Assembly: GCA_002427845.1 (NCBI GenBank)
Contig: DIYZ01000094.1
Span: forward strand, 1-36,450
Direction: 5' to 3'
DNA: 36,450 bases
From: Chloracidobacterium sp. UBA6041
GTDB taxonomy: Bacteria > Acidobacteriota > Blastocatellia > Pyrinomonadales > Pyrinomonadaceae
The notes under the pieces are model-generated. The model was not told where the DNA came from. It ran no database searches and worked only from the letters and a program-made list of their open reading frames with translations. Below are positions 33,115-36,450 of the stretch, piece after piece (positions within the stretch are counted from its first letter, which is position 1; every line of letters begins with the position of its first letter). The position numbers and the translations under genes were made by a program.

Positions 33115-35079
33115 TTAAATGAACGCCGCTCTTTCTTCAAACACGCTTCCGATGTCAGCAATGTTGCTCGTCACGCGACACTGTGGCAAGCTCTTCAGAA
33201 ACAGTCGGCCATAGCTCTTCGTCTTTAAGCGTGGATCCAGCACGGCGAGCACACCGCGATCAGTAGTGCTCCGTATCAGCCGGCCGAGCCCTTGTTTCAG
33301 ACTGATGATTGCCTGCGGCACGCTGTATTCAAAGAAACTCGATCCACCTTCATCCTCGATGTAGCGCTGACGCGCGGCGACAATTGGATCAGTAGGCACG
33401 GCGAATGGCAGCCTGTCGATAATCACGCAGGACAACTGCTCACCGCGCACGTCAACCCCCTGCCAAAAACTCGAAGTCGCAAACAGCACGGCATTCGAAG
33501 TTTGCCGAAACCTTTCGAGCAGACGCCCTTTCGACGCGCTACCTTGCAGGAAACAGGGGTACTCAATCTCAGGCATTGCCAGATCATACAGCGATTGCAT
33601 TCCCGCCAGGCTCGTTGAAAGCACAAAAGCGCGCCCTTCGGTGGCGTTCACAATTTTGACTACTTCCGCCGCGGCGGCTTCAGGCCATTCACGCGAACGC
33701 GGGTCAGGCATCTTCGACGGCAAATACAAAAGCGCCTGGGTTTGATAATCAAAAGTCGATTCGGCTATCAAATCGTCCGCCGAGTTGAGTCCCAGCCGCT
33801 CGCGGATAAACGAGAAGTTGCCGGCGCTCGAGAGCGTTGCTGAAGTCAGCACCACCGTATCGATTTTCTCGAAGAGCTTGTCCTCCAGCAATCCAGACAC
33901 GTCGATGGGTGAAGCGCGAAGAAAAATGCCGCGGCCGCGTCGTTCCGTCCAATAAACAAATTTCTTGTCCTGGCCAGTGACGATAAACTGCAAATCAAAT
34001 TTCGTTTGCCGGATTCGACGCACCAGGTTTTCAACTTCAGGTGGTTTTTCCTTGAGCGCGTCGAGCGTTGTTTCCAATCTGCCGAGCGCGCCGTCCAGGA
34101 CGACGTAAAGCTCGCCAACAGGCGTTGCTTGAAGCTCGCCTTCCTCGTTTCTCCGTGCGAAGGTGCCGGGGATTATCGGGTAGCGCCCCTCTTCGCCACG
34201 GCCGTCACGGAAGCCCATCCAGAAATTATCGGCGAAGCGCATCACGCGCGACGACGTTTTGGTTATTTCGCGGTCCGCCTCGGCGTCTTCGTAAGACAGA
34301 GAGCCAATGTCACGGATTAGATCATCGATTTGATAATTTGAGACCTGAGAACCGAAATACTCGGAGGCGACATCTTCAATCAGGTGCGCTTCATCTAGAA
34401 TCACGGCCGAATAGTCAGGCAGCACGCTGCCGTACATGCTGTTGCGTAGCGCGAGGTCGGCAAAAAACAGGTGATGATTGACTACCACGATCTCGGCATT
34501 CTGCGCGCGGTCGCGCATGCGCGTGATGAAACACGGTTCGAAGTCGGTACATTTCTGGCCCAGACACGTTTCTGAACGCGCATCGATGTGGCGCCAAAAC
34601 GAAAGCGACTCAGGCAGGTTTGACAACTCGGCGCGATCGCCCGTTTCCGAACTTTTCGCCCAGTGGCCCACCTCATCGAAGTAGTCCACTTCATCGAGAC
34701 CTTCAAGGACGGGCGAGCTTTCGGCGCGACCGAGGCGATTGAGGCAGACATAATTGTTCCGCCCCTTCATGTAAGCGGCTTTGAAACTTTTCGGCAGCAC
34801 GCTCTGAAGAAACGGAATGTCTTTCTCCATCAACTGTTCCTGAAGGTTTTTCGTGCCGGTCGAGATGATGACCCGGCCGCGCCCGCCGAGCGCCGCAGCA
34901 ACCGCCGGCACAAGGTAAGCGAGCGTCTTGCCAGTTCCCGTACCCGCTTCAACAATCAAATGCTTGCGTTCTTCAAACGCGCGCATCACCGCCCGCGCCA
35001 TTTCAATCTGGCCGGGACGATGTTCGTATTCAGGATGAGCCCGGGCAATTAAGCCGTCAGGTCCGAAGATTGTTTCCAT
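33115..35079 (-). CDS. dinG: ATP-dependent DNA helicase, DinG/XPD family
   Basis: A 654-residue superfamily 2 helicase with a 4Fe-4S cluster, expected to unwind DNA 5' to 3' during replication or repair (DinG/YoaA type). Walker A is EAGTGTGKT (44-52), and the DEAH box lies at 229-232 in VILDEAHLIED. The four cluster cysteines are C112, C172, C177 and C183. Motifs V and VI are visible as VLFATSSFWQGVDVRGE and QGLGRLIRSTTDRG. No exonuclease domain precedes it. The ATG start is clear but has no strong ribosome site. The nearest same-strand upstream gene, glyA, lies 126 bp away. Confidence 0.94.
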   Translation of the reverse strand: METIFGPDGLIARAHPEYEHRPGQIEMARAVMRAFEERKHLIVEAGTGTGKTLAYLVPAVAAALGGRGRVIISTGTKNLQEQLMEKDIPFLQSVLPKSFKAAYMKGRNNYVCLNRLGRAESSPVLEGLDEVDYFDEVGHWAKSSETGDRAELSNLPESLSFWRHIDARSETCLGQKCTDFEPCFITRMRDRAQNAEIVVVNHHLFFADLALRNSMYGSVLPDYSAVILDEAHLIEDVASEYFGSQVSNYQIDDLIRDIGSLSYEDAEADREITKTSSRVMRFADNFWMGFRDGRGEEGRYPIIPGTFARRNEEGELQATPVGELYVVLDGALGRLETTLDALKEKPPEVENLVRRIRQTKFDLQFIVTGQDKKFVYWTERRGRGIFLRASPIDVSGLLEDKLFEKIDTVVLTSATLSSAGNFSFIRERLGLNSADDLIAESTFDYQTQALLYLPSKMPDPRSREWPEAAAAEVVKIVNATEGRAFVLSTSLAGMQSLYDLAMPEIEYPCFLQGSASKGRLLERFRQTSNAVLFATSSFWQGVDVRGEQLSCVIIDRLPFAVPTDPIVAARQRYIEDEGGSSFFEYSVPQAIISLKQGLGRLIRSTTDRGVLAVLDPRLKTKSYGRLFLKSLPQCRVTSNIADIGSVFEERAAFI

Positions 35080-35205
35080 TTAGTGCAAATAAATCTAACA
35101 GCAGCCAATTGAATCTATCGCCGCGTTTACGTGGTTTTCCGCAGGGTCCTTGGACCAGCACTCATAGCGCTGCGCCGTGCTAAGCAAATAATGGAGGTGT
35201 TCAAG

Positions 35206-36450
35206 TCACGCACCCATTGCTTCCGGCTGGTGGGCGCGCTTCAAGCGTTTCGCATACAACGGAAAGCGCGAGCTGAGTTCGCTAACACCCTGCCGCACTT
35301 TCTTTCGCACGTCTTCCGACGCGGAGTCATGAATCACTTCCGCGATCAAGCGTCCTATCTCGCGCATCTCGGGTTCTTTCATGCCGCGCGTCGTAACCGC
35401 AGGTGTGCCGATCCGCAGACCCGAGGCGATGAAAGGCTTGTTCTGATCAAACGGGATCGTGTTCTTGTTGACCGTAATATTCGCCGCTTCGAGGGCTTTC
35501 TCGGCGTCCTTGCCCGTGATTCCTTTACCGTCCATCCAAACGTCCACCAGCATAAGATGATTGTCCGTTCCACCGGAAACCAGACGCAGACCCTGCTCCT
35601 GTAATTCGTTCGCCAGTGCTTTTGCATTCGCGAGAATCTGACGTTGATAATCCTTGAAATCATCGCGCAGTGCTTCGCCAAACGCGACCGCCTTCGCCGC
35701 GATGATGTGCACGAGTGGACCGCCCTGCACTCCGGGAAACAATTTTCGATCAATTTCTTTCGCGTGTTCTTCCTTGCAAAGTATCAAGCCGCCGCGGGGA
35801 CCACGAAGCGTTTTGTGGGTTGTGGTCGTTACATAATCAGCATGCGGCACAGGCGACGGATGAAGATCCGCGGCAACCGGCCCGGCGATGTGGGCGATGT
35901 CGGCAAACATCCGCGCGCCGACGCCTTTGGCGATCTCGCCGATGCGTCTGAAATCGATAATACGCGAGTAGGCTGAGGCGCCACAGACAATCAACTTCGG
36001 CTTGTGCTCCTCTGCAATTCGCTGCAACTCGTTGTAGTCAATCTGCTCGGTTTCGCGCGAGACGCCGTAGTCTGCCACTTTGTAACTGATGCCGGAAAAA
36101 TTCATCGGATGTCCGTGGGTCAGATGTCCGCCATGCGACAGTTTCATTCCCAGGATCTGATCGCCATACTGAATTGCCGCAAGGTAAACCGCCATGTTTG
36201 CCTGCGCGCCACTATGTGGCTGCACGTTGGCGTGTTCGGCGCCGAATAACTCTTTTGCCCGATCAATCGCAGTCTGCTCGACAACGTCTGTCCACTCGCA
36301 GCCGCCGTAGTAACGCTTCTTCGGATAGCCTTCCGCGTATTTGTTTGTGAATACAGAGCCAGCTGCCTCGAGCACCGCTTCACTAACAAAATTTTCCGAA
36401 GCGATTAGTTCGAGGCCGTTGGCCTGGCGGGCCACTTCATTGTCAATCGC
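35206..36450 (-). CDS. glyA: Serine hydroxymethyltransferase (5' end beyond the window)
   Basis: SHMT interconverts serine and glycine with tetrahydrofolate and PLP and is the main one-carbon source. The visible 414 residues are nearly complete; the frame continues past the window edge (AIDNEVARQANGLELIASENFVS), so the GTG-like Met at 36435 is internal and only about ten N-terminal residues are missing. NKYAEGYPKKRYYGG, QPHSGAQAN and the PLP-lysine motif VTTTTHKTLRGPRGG are intact. The product ends QPEAMGA with a TGA stop. The gap 35080-35205 before the helicase gene holds nothing recognisable. Confidence 0.97.
   Translation of the reverse strand, partial: AIDNEVARQANGLELIASENFVSEAVLEAAGSVFTNKYAEGYPKKRYYGGCEWTDVVEQTAIDRAKELFGAEHANVQPHSGAQANMAVYLAAIQYGDQILGMKLSHGGHLTHGHPMNFSGISYKVADYGVSRETEQIDYNELQRIAEEHKPKLIVCGASAYSRIIDFRRIGEIAKGVGARMFADIAHIAGPVAADLHPSPVPHADYVTTTTHKTLRGPRGGLILCKEEHAKEIDRKLFPGVQGGPLVHIIAAKAVAFGEALRDDFKDYQRQILANAKALANELQEQGLRLVSGGTDNHLMLVDVWMDGKGITGKDAEKALEAANITVNKNTIPFDQNKPFIASGLRIGTPAVTTRGMKEPEMREIGRLIAEVIHDSASEDVRKKVRQGVSELSSRFPLYAKRLKRAHQPEAMGA

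Noticed and set aside
1..36450. CRISPR arrays, tRNA/rRNA genes, prophage or insertion sequences
   Set aside because: No regularly spaced repeats, cloverleaf-like segments, transposases, integrases or phage structural genes were seen on either strand.

Overview
The window reads as one contiguous piece of a free-living bacterial chromosome of intermediate GC. The company it keeps suggests Acidobacteriota, probably Blastocatellia: paired secreted DUF1800/DUF1501 proteins, a myxobacterium-like pilB-pilT-pilC-pilS-pilR-pilA order, TPR proteins with carboxypeptidase-regulatory-like domains, and many palindromic intergenic repeats. This taxonomic call is an inference from gene content and has not been tested. 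I found no tRNA, rRNA, CRISPR array, phage or transposase.

Layout. (1) 66-8025, minus strand: a Tat-exported DUF1501 protein and a secreted DUF1800 protein, a secreted M28 peptidase, a zinc-ribbon membrane protein, then a sigma-70 family factor followed by its putative zinc-binding anti-sigma factor. (2) 8149-9671, plus strand: queE and queC (preQ0 synthesis for queuosine) with an upstream sigma-70 type promoter; queD lies 23 kb away. (3) 9721-11140: a TPR protein preceded by a candidate 20-codon leader ORF and followed by a strong terminator. (4) 11267-24888: the type IV pilus locus. It holds pilB, an unrecognised secreted protein, pilT, pilC, a GNAT acetyltransferase gene broken by one in-frame stop, the sensor kinase/sigma-54 regulator pair pilS-pilR, two tandem near-identical pilin genes, a Wzy_C/TPR membrane protein that may glycosylate pilins, and a third, divergent pilin. 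Each of the tandem pilins has its own upstream dyads, -24/-12 promoter and terminator. (5) 24940-27637: ABC permease, TPR protein and ABC ATPase, positioned like pilG-pilH-pilI of myxobacteria. (6) 27685-31104: a small anchored protein, a single-domain response regulator, a degenerate histidine-kinase-like protein and a second NtrC-type regulator. (7) 31165-36450: an acyltransferase, queD bracketed by two palindromic elements, a DinG-family helicase and a 5'-truncated glyA.

Working model. PilB and PilT drive extension and retraction through PilC. PilS/PilR together with sigma-54 switch on the tandem pilins through conserved TGMC-N7-GKCA dyads about 110 bp upstream of the promoters. The Wzy_C protein is a candidate modifier of the cysteine-free, Ser/Thr-rich pilins. 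The ABC module may support pilus assembly or export. The most unusual signals are the 856-bp-period pilin duplication with a homogenised 3' half, the upstream dyad pairs, the leader ORF at 9721, the single-nonsense GNAT gene, and the large imperfect palindromes around queD.
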